NCBI GenBank assembly: GCA_900101355.1
Contig: FMUV01000020.1
Span: 1 to 43,705 of the forward strand
Length of the DNA stretch: 43,705 bases
Source: Ruminococcus sp. YE282
GTDB taxonomy: Bacteria > Bacillota > Clostridia > Oscillospirales > Acutalibacteraceae
Direction: 5' to 3'
Shown here: positions 36,731 through 43,705 of the stretch, in pieces
How positions within the stretch are numbered: the stretch's first letter is position 1
Layout: the number at the start of each line of letters is the position of its first letter
Position numbers and translations under genes: made by a program
The notes under the pieces: generated by a model
What the model was told of the DNA's origin: nothing
Database searches by the model: none
Seen by the model: the letters and a program-made list of their open reading frames with translations, nothing else

Positions 36731-37990
36731 TTAAACATCGGAAAAATTACTTGCGTTTTCCTTCTTTTTGAATCCGTTCGGAATCAAACTTCCGACAAAA
36801 GCCGCAAGAAGTATCCACGGAATTATTCGTGCGTCAAAACACAACAACAGCAAAAACGTAACGGCAAGAGGTTTTTTCATGGTAGTGCCAAGCAAACCTG
36901 CTGTGATTACCGCCGCACAAAACGCAACATCAAGACCGAACAGCAAGGCTATTCCGTAGCCAATGCTTACTCCGCAAAAGATAACCGGAAAAAAGTGACC
37001 GCCTTTCCAGCCTGATTTAATGCACACATTCGTAACAATAAGCTTCAGCAGTCCCGTTACAATAAGCAACCATGGTGCAAATTCACCGAAGCCGTCTTTT
37101 ATTTCGGTTATTCCCTCTTCCCCGGAAAACATAACAAGAGGAAAATACGTTCCGACGATGCCGAGAATTGCTCCGCCGAGCGTTGTGCTGATTATAACAC
37201 CGCATTTTCTTCCGATAAACGAGAAAATCTTTTCGGATATTTTAGAAAATACAATAAAAAGAAGTCCGAAAATTGCTCCGAGTAAAGCAAGCGGAACGCC
37301 CCACAATCTTTCCGTATTGGTTATATCATAACCGCCGATTCTCGGAAGTCCCATTGTTCCGCCAAATGTTGTATTAAGCAAAAACAATACGCCGACTGCA
37401 CACAAAACCGCAATAATATTTGAGATGAGTTTTGAGGCACGGGTATTTTCAGGGGCTTCGCTGCTGTCAAGTCTTTCTTCGTTTGCGGCAGCAAGACCAA
37501 ACAGCGGTGCATAAAAAACCGCGCTTAATGTCGCACTTATTCCTGTCTGCATAAGGTCAGGGATTCTGTTGCGCGCATCTTTCATATGACTGCCTGCCCA
37601 ATAGCACAATCCGACAATTACCCCTGTGAGTCCTGCTTCAGGACCTATACTGCCGCCAAAAAGAAGCGGAAGCAAAGCTGAAATACAAAGCAAAATCACC
37701 TTGTTATATGGGTAATATTTATCCCTCTTGACTTTTTTCATAACTTCGTCAAGTTCGTCGGGAACGGCTTTTGAAAGTTTTTGATATACACCAATCAATA
37801 TTCCGCCGATTGTGCATACCAAAAGCGGATAATATGAAAAGTTTAAGCCTGACGGGATTTGCTCCCAAATTAAATTGATTCCAAGGCTCATAAGCTTGAG
37901 AAACAGCCACACAATAGCCGAAATTACAGCGCCGCTGAATCCACAAAAGATGTAATAGACAAGGTTGTTTGCAAGTGTTTGCTTTTTCAT
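36731..37990 (-). CDS. ClC-family chloride channel/transporter
   Basis: An integral-membrane anion channel or exchanger, 419 residues with about ten membrane helices. The anion-pathway motifs are GGSIGPEAGLTG (112-123) and GWKGGHFFP. In proton-coupled ClC exchangers the first motif reads GREGP with a gating Glu; here the residue before Gly-Pro is Ile115, and a Glu follows the Pro instead. This variant is shared, as far as I recall, by a clostridial subgroup. ATG 37990 has GGAGG eight bases upstream; GTG 37999 is too close to that site. It lies 34 bases after the HAD gene and is probably co-transcribed with it. Confidence 0.88.
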   Translation of the reverse strand: MKKQTLANNLVYYIFCGFSGAVISAIVWLFLKLMSLGINLIWEQIPSGLNFSYYPLLVCTIGGILIGVYQKLSKAVPDELDEVMKKVKRDKYYPYNKVILLCISALLPLLFGGSIGPEAGLTGVIVGLCYWAGSHMKDARNRIPDLMQTGISATLSAVFYAPLFGLAAANEERLDSSEAPENTRASKLISNIIAVLCAVGVLFLLNTTFGGTMGLPRIGGYDITNTERLWGVPLALLGAIFGLLFIVFSKISEKIFSFIGRKCGVIISTTLGGAILGIVGTYFPLVMFSGEEGITEIKDGFGEFAPWLLIVTGLLKLIVTNVCIKSGWKGGHFFPVIFCGVSIGYGIALLFGLDVAFCAAVITAGLLGTTMKKPLAVTFLLLLCFDARIIPWILLAAFVGSLIPNGFKKKENASNFSDV

Positions 37991-38024
37991 TGCCGACACC
38001 TCCGCAATTATCCGTCTTTTTGAT

Positions 38025-38729
38025 TTATTTTGTCAGGAAATCGTAGAAATTCTCAAAACTGCCGTGCTTAAACTTTGAATAATCTCTATCGTTGCGATTG
38101 ATTATACAATCAGTAACAAGATATGTATCAAATCCGAGTTTTGCCGCACACAAATCTTCGTCAACGTCATTGCCGACCATTATACTGTCATTCGGAGAAA
38201 TTTTGCACTTCTCACAAATATTTTCAAAATACTTTAAATTAGGCTTGCAAAATCCGGAATTTTCATATACGGTTATATACTCAAAATCATCGGGAGAAAC
38301 GCCTGCCCATTCAAGCCTTTTATAGGTTGCAACCTTTGGAAAAATCGGATTGGTTGCCGCAATAAGTCTGCCGCCGTGCTGTTTTATATAGTCTATCGAC
38401 TTTTTGGCGTACGGCGTAACCTGGGTTGCACGTTTTGCATATTCAAATTCATTTTTATAGTAATCGTCAAAAAGCTCGGAATACTGAGTCAAATCTTTTC
38501 CGCACACCGATGAGGCGGCTTTCCAAAAAACATCGTGATTATTTTCAACGCCGTCGTTTGTTGACATAGCCTTTAATCCGCCCAAAACGCTGTTTATAAG
38601 CACCTGGGGTTCAATTCCGATAGCAGGCGAAGCCTTTTTGCAAAGTGACTTAAAGTAATGCTCGGTAAAATTCTGCATATCCATCGGAAGCAGAGTTCCG
38701 TCTAAATCAAAAAGATAGTTTTTATACAT
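38025..38729 (-). CDS. HAD-superfamily phosphatase
   Basis: A 234-residue haloacid dehalogenase-like hydrolase. Motif I is FDLDGTL (nucleophile Asp8, Asp10), motif II is AATNP, motif III is the Lys of CKPNLKYF, and motif IV is MVGNDVDEDLCAA. A helical cap sits between motifs I and II, as in subfamily I. The substrate is not evident. GGTGAGAAA precedes ATG, and it is followed by the ClC gene. Confidence 0.88.
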   Translation of the reverse strand: MYKNYLFDLDGTLLPMDMQNFTEHYFKSLCKKASPAIGIEPQVLINSVLGGLKAMSTNDGVENNHDVFWKAASSVCGKDLTQYSELFDDYYKNEFEYAKRATQVTPYAKKSIDYIKQHGGRLIAATNPIFPKVATYKRLEWAGVSPDDFEYITVYENSGFCKPNLKYFENICEKCKISPNDSIMVGNDVDEDLCAAKLGFDTYLVTDCIINRNDRDYSKFKHGSFENFYDFLTK

Positions 38730-38773
38730 TTTCTCACCACTAAAATTATAGATAAATCATTCACATTTAATCG

Positions 38774-38954
38774 GAGCAATGCTCTTAATTGCTTTCAAAA
38801 ATCAGAGCTTGCAGCCGATTGCAATCAACGCAAAAAGCGTTAGCTCCTCAGAATTTCAGCGGGATAATTATAACTCACACTGAAAATCCGGATGAAAACT
38901 GCCGCCTTAACGGCGGGGAACATTTGCACTATGATTATATATTATTGTGCAAAT
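38774..38954. other. Intergenic stretch rich in inverted repeats
   Basis: GAGC-AAT-GCTC at 38774-38784. A three-way-junction-like set at 38805-38846: outer GAGCT/AGCTC, inner TGCA/TGCA and AACGC-AAAAA-GCGTT. CCGCC-TTAAC-GGCGG at 38902-38916. ATTTGCAC (38922-38929) and GTGCAAAT (38947-38954) 17 bases apart. There is no ORF. The last repeat lies just before the dehydrogenase promoter and could be an operator. Confidence 0.45.
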
Positions 38955-38956
38955 AA

Positions 38957-38985
38957 TTGCAAGTCCGGACAATTTAAGCTATAAT
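38957..38985 (+). promoter_or_regulatory. Sigma-A promoter of the dehydrogenase-corA pair
   Basis: TTGCAA (38957-38962), 17 bases, TATAAT (38980-38985), 28 bases before the start codon. Confidence 0.7.
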
Positions 38986-39013
38986 TATTACATCAAATTT
39001 ACGGAGGAATAAT

Positions 39014-39964
39014 ATGAAAATTGTTCTGACAGATTCACAAACGGTTTTTGACAACAAAGTCACCGCCGAGCCGCTCAATGAATTTGGAGAGGTAAAAGAC
39101 TATGGACTGCTCAGGTATGATGAAATTGCTAATGCAATAGCCAAGGCGGATATTGTGGTTTGCAACAAAACCCTGCTTAACGAAGACACTTTGAAATCAG
39201 CCAAAAACCTAAAATATATCGGGCTGTTTGCAACAGGATACAATAACATTGATATTGAATACTGCTCCAAGCACGGAATAACAGTATGCAACGCAGGTTC
39301 ATACTCAAACAACGCTGTTGCTCAACATACGTTTGCTTTAATTTTAGAGCACTTTAACAACACGGCAAATTACAATCAGTATGTACAGGACGGATTGTGG
39401 AAACGAAGCAAAACGTTCTCACCGTTTGTTTACCCGTTAAGTGAACTTGCAGGCAAAACAATCGGTATAGTCGGCTTCGGCAACATCGGCAAAGCTGTCG
39501 CAAAAATTGCAAATGCGTTTGAAATGAATGTAATTGCATATAACCGCTCCGAAAAATCAGCTGAAAACGTTAAGTTTGTCAGCCTTGAAGAGCTGATTGA
39601 AAGCAGCGATATTGTGACAGTACATTGTCCGCTAAACGCTCAGTCGGAAAATATGTTTAACAAAGAAACCTTTGCAAAAATGAAACATGGCGCATTGTTT
39701 GTAAACACAGCAAGAGGCGGAGTTATGAATGAGAATGATTTGTATGATGCGCTTAACAGCGGTCATCTCGGCGGTGCCTGTATTGATACGCTAAAGGTTG
39801 AACCAATGGAGCAAAACTGTATTCTTATGCAGGCTAAAAACTGCATAATCACACCGCACATTGCTTGGGCTCCGGTTGAAACACGACTCAGACTTATGGA
39901 CATTGTAACTTCCAACATAAGGAACTATCTTAACGGAACTCCGACAAACGTTGTAAATCCGTAA
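39014..39964 (+). CDS. D-2-hydroxyacid dehydrogenase (glycerate dehydrogenase-like)
   Basis: An NAD(P)-dependent reductase of a 2-keto acid such as hydroxypyruvate. The 316 residues show the nucleotide-binding GIVGFGNIGKAVA (151-163), the catalytic Arg234 (NTARGG), Glu263 (KVEPM) and His282 (TPHIAWAP). The substrate-loop segment LFATGYNNID is typical of glycerate dehydrogenases. AYNRS after the Rossmann strand, with no Asp at the end, leaves the cofactor (NADH or NADPH) open. GGAGG precedes ATG; corA follows 13 bases after the stop. Confidence 0.9.
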   Translation: MKIVLTDSQTVFDNKVTAEPLNEFGEVKDYGLLRYDEIANAIAKADIVVCNKTLLNEDTLKSAKNLKYIGLFATGYNNIDIEYCSKHGITVCNAGSYSNNAVAQHTFALILEHFNNTANYNQYVQDGLWKRSKTFSPFVYPLSELAGKTIGIVGFGNIGKAVAKIANAFEMNVIAYNRSEKSAENVKFVSLEELIESSDIVTVHCPLNAQSENMFNKETFAKMKHGALFVNTARGGVMNENDLYDALNSGHLGGACIDTLKVEPMEQNCILMQAKNCIITPHIAWAPVETRLRLMDIVTSNIRNYLNGTPTNVVNP

Positions 39965-39977
39965 TTCGGAGGTACTT

Positions 39978-40904
39978 ATGACCGATTTTATTATTTCAGA
40001 TGAGGGAACAATCGAAATATATGACGGAAAGTGTGAAAATCCTGCCATAAGAATTGTAAACCCGTCTGAATTTGTTGAAAATTATTCGCACCTCAAAGAA
40101 TTTGATTTGCTGAGTCAAAAAACAAAGCACTGTACAATTTGCAAATCTGAAATTTTAAAAACCTGCATAGCAGGCACAGTAGCTGTGCCAAATCCCAACT
40201 TTCCTCGAGAAAAAATCGGAAGCTTCTGTTTTATTGCATTTAACGATATGCTGTTGATAATTGAGGACAAGCCCTATGCCGTAAACCTGATAGAATGTGA
40301 TTCCGCCGAAACCCCTGTCGGAGCAAGAGGAATCATCGGAATACTGTTTAAGCTTCTTGAAACAATCGTAAACGGAGAACTTGAATTTTTGTATAACACA
40401 CGAGAAGAGCTTGAAAGGCTTGAGGACACCGTTCTAAATGCGGAAAGATTAACAAAAAAAGATACAACAAAATTTGAAAAAGACTTTTTGCTTTATAAGC
40501 GCAAATTATCAGTATTTCAAAGTTTTTATGAACAGCTTGTGGATTTGGCAACCAACATTGAAGAAAATGCTGATATTGACGACCTGCACCAAAAATATGC
40601 AGTTTATTTTGAAAAACGCATTGACAGATATTACGACAGTGCCAAAGAGCTTAAAGATTATGTTATGCAAATAGACGATGCGTTTAAATCCAAAATCAAT
40701 TCCAAACAAAATAATATTATGCAGGTGCTAACGGTAATCACCTCAATTTTTATGCCGCTTACGCTTATTGCGGGCTGGTACGGTATGAATTTCAAGGTTA
40801 TGCCCGAACTTGCCTGGGATAACGGATACTATATGGTTATCGTCATATCCGTTGTTATTATAATAGGTGAATTGATTTTCTTCAAAATCAAGAACTGGTT
40901 TTGA
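39978..40904 (+). CDS. CorA-family magnesium transporter
   Basis: A divalent-cation channel protein, 308 residues. A long acidic and helical cytoplasmic domain (about 1-245) is followed by two C-terminal membrane helices; the signature YGMNF comes directly after the first one (LTLIAGWYGMNF), and the protein ends FFKIKNWF. CGGAGG lies before ATG. It follows the dehydrogenase gene by 13 bases on the same strand, so the two share a promoter. Confidence 0.92.
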   Translation: MTDFIISDEGTIEIYDGKCENPAIRIVNPSEFVENYSHLKEFDLLSQKTKHCTICKSEILKTCIAGTVAVPNPNFPREKIGSFCFIAFNDMLLIIEDKPYAVNLIECDSAETPVGARGIIGILFKLLETIVNGELEFLYNTREELERLEDTVLNAERLTKKDTTKFEKDFLLYKRKLSVFQSFYEQLVDLATNIEENADIDDLHQKYAVYFEKRIDRYYDSAKELKDYVMQIDDAFKSKINSKQNNIMQVLTVITSIFMPLTLIAGWYGMNFKVMPELAWDNGYYMVIVISVVIIIGELIFFKIKNWF

Positions 40905-40927
40905 ATTTTTTACATCCCAACAAACAA

Positions 40928-40956
40928 AAGCCGGGTAGCATTACGCTGCCCGGTTT
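40928..40956. terminator. Bidirectional terminator between corA and htpG
   Basis: A 12-bp stem with two wobbles (AAGCCGGGTAGC / GCTGCCCGGTTT) around a 5-base loop. TTTTGTTTG follows on the minus strand, serving htpG. Confidence 0.85.
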
Positions 40957-40979
40957 CTTACATTCATTATGTTTTATTA

Positions 40980-42863
40980 TCACATTAAAGAGCAAACAAG
41001 GTCTGTGTATTCCGACGGATTCTCAATCGGAAGTCCTGCAATCAAAAGTGCCTGATAATACAAAACCTCTGCATACTTTTTAGCCTTGTCAATATCTGTC
41101 TGAACAAGGTTCTCCATTGCCTTTACAGCCGGGTGGTTCATATTAAGCTCAAGCACACGCTGGGCTTTCATTCCGGAACCGGGTTGAACGGAGTTGAAAT
41201 ATTTTTCCATTTCAAATGAAATTCCGCCCTTTGCGGTCAGGCAAACAGGATGTGAAACGAGCTTCTTTGATGCAGTTACTTCACTTACCTTATCGCCGAG
41301 AGTCTCTTTTACAAAAGTAAGCAAAGCTGAGCTGTCCTTTTCGTCCTCTTTGCTCTCTTCATCGTTTTCAATTCCAAGGTCATCATTTGCAGCAGAACAG
41401 AACTTTTTATCCTTATACTGCATAAGAGTCTGGAAGGTAAACTCGTCTGTTTCTTCTGTGCAATACAGAATTTCATATCCCTTTGAGCGCAGCAATTCAG
41501 TCTGTGGCAATGCGTCAATCGCAGCAATACTGTCACCTGTTGCATAATAAATAAACTTCTGTTCTTCTTTCATTCTGTCAACGTATTCGGAAAGAGTAAC
41601 AAGCTTCTTCTCGGTTGAAGAATAGAACATAAGCAAATCCTGGAGTTCTTCCTTATGCATTCCGTAGTCTGAAACAACACCGTACTTTAACTGTCTGCCA
41701 AAAGCGGCAAAGAACTTTTCGTAGTTTTCGCGCTCGTTGTTTAGCATTGCAGTAAGCTCGTTTTTGATTTTCTTTTCAATATTCTGTGCAATTGTCAAAA
41801 GGTGACGGTCATGCTGAAGCATTTCACGGGAAATATTCAGCGAAAGGTCCGCAGTATCAACAATACCTTTTACAAAACGGAAGTGTTCGGGAACAAGCTC
41901 TTCGCAGTTATCTGTGATAAGCACTCCGCTTGAGTAAAGCTGAAGACCTTTTTTGTATTCCTTTGTATAGTAATCATACGGAGTTGACGACGGAATAAAC
42001 AACAGCGCTTTATAGGTTACAACACCCTCAACCGAAGTAACAATTGTATGCAGAGGCTTGTCCATTGTCATAAACTTTTCGCTGTAAAATTTGTCGTACT
42101 CCTCCTGAGTAACATCCTTTTTGGGGCGCTGCCAAATCGGAATCATACTGTTAAGAGTTTCTGTTTCGGTGTAATCCTCATATTCGGGCTTATCGCTGTC
42201 CTTGGTTTCCTCTTTGACACGGCTGTGCTTCATATCCATCTCAATCGGATAGCGGATATAATCAGAGTATTTCTTAACAAGTTCCTGAATCTTATACTGT
42301 TCAAGGAACTGGTCGTAATTCTCTTCATCGGTGTTATCCTTCATCTCAAGAATAATTTCAGTACCGATACTGTCCTTTTCAATTTCCTTGATTGTGTATC
42401 CGTCAACGCCGCTTGACTGCCAACAATAAGCAACGTCAGAGCCGTATTTCTTAGTATTTACCGTAATCTTTTTCGCAACCATAAATGCCGAGTAAAATCC
42501 GACGCCGAACTGACCGATTATGTCAATTTCATCCGGCTTTTCAGCCATATCCTGTTTAAATCTGTATGAACCGGATGAGGCAATTGTACCAAGGTTGTTT
42601 TCAAGATCATCCTTATCCATTCCGATACCGTTATCCGTTATAGTGAGCGTACGGTTTTCCTTATCGGCTTTTAGCGTGATTTTAAAATCACTGCGAGTCA
42701 TACCGAGTTTGTCATCGGTAAGCGAAATAAAGCACAATTTGTCAATTGCGTCACTTGCATTTGAAATTATTTCACGAAGAAAAATTTCTTTGTGTGTGTA
42801 AATAGAGTTAATCATTAAATCAAGAAGTCTTTTTGACTCTGACTTAAATTGCTTTTTAGCCAT
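40980..42863 (-). CDS. htpG: Hsp90-family chaperone HtpG
   Basis: A cytosolic ATP-dependent chaperone, 627 residues, the normal bacterial length. The N-terminal GHKL ATPase domain has EIISNASDAIDKLCF, TDNGIGMDKDDL and GQFGVGFYSAFMV. The middle domain has SSGVLITDNCEELVPEH and VDTADLSLNISREMLQ. The C-terminal dimerisation part includes NMNHPAVKAM-like sequence. GGAAGTAGGA precedes ATG. No CIRCE element is seen upstream, so HrcA control is not indicated. Confidence 0.97.
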   Translation of the reverse strand: MAKKQFKSESKRLLDLMINSIYTHKEIFLREIISNASDAIDKLCFISLTDDKLGMTRSDFKITLKADKENRTLTITDNGIGMDKDDLENNLGTIASSGSYRFKQDMAEKPDEIDIIGQFGVGFYSAFMVAKKITVNTKKYGSDVAYCWQSSGVDGYTIKEIEKDSIGTEIILEMKDNTDEENYDQFLEQYKIQELVKKYSDYIRYPIEMDMKHSRVKEETKDSDKPEYEDYTETETLNSMIPIWQRPKKDVTQEEYDKFYSEKFMTMDKPLHTIVTSVEGVVTYKALLFIPSSTPYDYYTKEYKKGLQLYSSGVLITDNCEELVPEHFRFVKGIVDTADLSLNISREMLQHDRHLLTIAQNIEKKIKNELTAMLNNERENYEKFFAAFGRQLKYGVVSDYGMHKEELQDLLMFYSSTEKKLVTLSEYVDRMKEEQKFIYYATGDSIAAIDALPQTELLRSKGYEILYCTEETDEFTFQTLMQYKDKKFCSAANDDLGIENDEESKEDEKDSSALLTFVKETLGDKVSEVTASKKLVSHPVCLTAKGGISFEMEKYFNSVQPGSGMKAQRVLELNMNHPAVKAMENLVQTDIDKAKKYAEVLYYQALLIAGLPIENPSEYTDLVCSLM

Positions 42864-42920
42864 AAGTATCCTACTTCCTTTTCTGATTTTAATTCATATT
42901 TGGGTATTCCTTAAAGTTAT

Positions 42921-42949
42921 ATTATACTACAATATGGCTATATTTTCAA
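42921..42949 (-). promoter_or_regulatory. Sigma-A promoter of htpG
   Basis: On the minus strand TTGAAA (42949-42944), 17 bases, TATAAT (42926-42921), 58 bases before the start codon. Confidence 0.75.
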
Positions 42950-42984
42950 CAGACAATAAATTTGATATATGATTTAATCTAAGT

Positions 42985-43410
42985 TTATTTCCTGTTAAAT
43001 ATTTTTTTGTTTGTCAAAAAGCAAAATATCTCAAATAAAAAAGTAATAATTAAACAAATAGAGGATTTAAAAATTAGAGAAGCGGATAGTATGAAACTCA
43101 AATCAATTGATTTAAATATAGTATACAAAATCATGGAAATTACTAATAAAGTAGCAACTTCAAAATAAAACACGTTTTTAGGCTTAAATACCGCACTAAA
43201 AATTATATCTATAGAAGATAGCACACAAGAAACACAAAAAAGCAATATATATATAAAAGTCGTATCCCTGAAAAGCAAATCAAAGAAAGGAAGTTCTTCT
43301 AATTTGCTAACTGTCTGGATATTTATTGAAATTGATATCACATTGATTATAAAGGTAGTAACAGTAGCAATAATTGATAATATTGTAATTTTAAATAGTA
43401 TGTTTATTTT
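42985..43410 (-). pseudogene. Membrane-protein gene truncated at its 5' end by an IS element
   Basis: About 140 codons of a polytopic membrane protein (four or so hydrophobic helices, rich in Ile, Phe and Ser; charged only at the C-terminus). There is no start codon within the host part. The frame runs on into the IS end, so the first 27 codons of the open frame (43491-43411) are IS sequence. I do not recognise the family. Its base composition is more AT-rich than the neighbouring genes. Confidence 0.55.
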
Positions 43411-43705
43411 TGAACTGCTCCAAATTGTACGGACAGTACAAAAACAGACCAAATGGTAGAAAATATTAAATTTTAAGCAACATACTGACATCGCTTTTCA
43501 AGTGGTGTCAGTTTTGTTTTGAGTTGAATTCTATGGTTGTTGTAGAAATGAATATACTCACTTAAGATGAGGCGTGCCTCCTCATAAGTTTTGAGCTTGG
43601 TTCTGTAAATACATTCGGTTTTGAGAATTGAAAAGAAATTTTCTGCTAAAGCATTGTCATATGGGTTACCACGTCTTGACATTGAAGGCGTAATGCCGTA
43701 AGATT
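43411..43705 (-). mobile_element. IS3-family insertion sequence, one end (continues past the window)
   Basis: The putative terminal repeat starts TGAACTGCTCC at 43411, with the TG end typical of IS3-family elements, followed by a GTAC-rich segment and the transposase stop at 43473. The other end, and any target duplication, are outside the window. Confidence 0.7.
43473..43705 (-). CDS. IS3-family transposase OrfB, C-terminal part (5' end outside window)
   Basis: The last 77 or so residues of a DDE integrase-core transposase: SRRGNPYDNALAENFF contains the region around the third catalytic acid (Glu in AENFF). FYNNHRIQLKTKLTPLEKR follows, typical of OrfB of the IS3/IS150 group. The frame continues upstream of ATG 43682 to the window edge (SYGITPSM), so that ATG is internal. 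Confidence 0.9.
   Translation of the reverse strand, partial: SYGITPSMSRRGNPYDNALAENFFSILKTECIYRTKLKTYEEARLILSEYIHFYNNHRIQLKTKLTPLEKRCQYVA

Noticed and set aside
42864..42984. CIRCE element upstream of htpG
   Set aside because: No TTAGCACTC/GAGTGCTAA inverted repeat is present.

Overview
The window is AT-rich chromosomal DNA, very probably from a spore-forming, starch-using member of the Clostridia near Ruminococcus/Oscillospiraceae. The evidence is Gram-positive gene content (sigG, spoVAD, spoIIE, rny, a DUF1292 protein), strong AGGAGG-type ribosome binding sites, a glycogen operon with the Firmicutes-type glgC/glgD pair, and a secreted alpha-amylase carrying starch-binding modules, cohesin-like repeats and a dockerin. 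No tRNA, rRNA or CRISPR array was seen. All coordinates and motifs were read by eye; no database search was run.

Layout. 1-5840 (minus): a secreted protein with tandem starch-binding modules, cut by the window start, then a 1528-residue multimodular amylase. 6127-14203: a sporulation-rich block with sigG (preceded by a sigma-F-like promoter), a PAP2 phosphatase, an isolated spoVAD, a VanW-family membrane protein, a divergent lipid glycosyltransferase and spoIIE. 14450: ruvX. 15003-20789 (minus): operon glgB-glgC-glgD-glgA; its GlgB lacks the catalytic nucleophile. 21213-24516: gapA and rny, divergent across about 700 bases that include a structured leader. 24672-31988 (minus): rpoB-rpoC. 32552-34978 (plus): an HPr-kinase-like ATPase, NAD(P)HX epimerase and a zinc-ribbon membrane protein, then a DUF1292 protein. 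35227-36643: a metallo-beta-lactamase-like protein divergent from an HxlR regulator, with two palindromes between them. 36731-38729 (minus): a ClC-family transporter and a HAD phosphatase. 39014-40904 (plus): a D-2-hydroxyacid dehydrogenase and a CorA transporter. 40980-42863 (minus): htpG. 42985-43705: a membrane-protein gene cut by an IS3-family element that runs out of the window.

How it fits together. The amylase and the starch-binding protein would capture and cut starch outside the cell. The dockerin and cohesin-like repeats suggest assembly into an amylosome-like complex. Inside, the glg operon would store glucose as glycogen, and gapA lies just beside it. SpoIIE activates sigma-F, sigma-F would transcribe sigG, and SpoVAD belongs to the dipicolinate channel made under sigma-G, so three steps of forespore development sit within 8 kb.

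The strongest oddities are the nucleophile-less GlgB, the amylase that appears to be both scaffold and enzyme, a hairpin that buries the spoVAD ribosome binding site, the paired palindromes at the HxlR locus, face-to-face promoters in the rpoB leader, and a tiny membrane-peptide ORF between two strong terminators.
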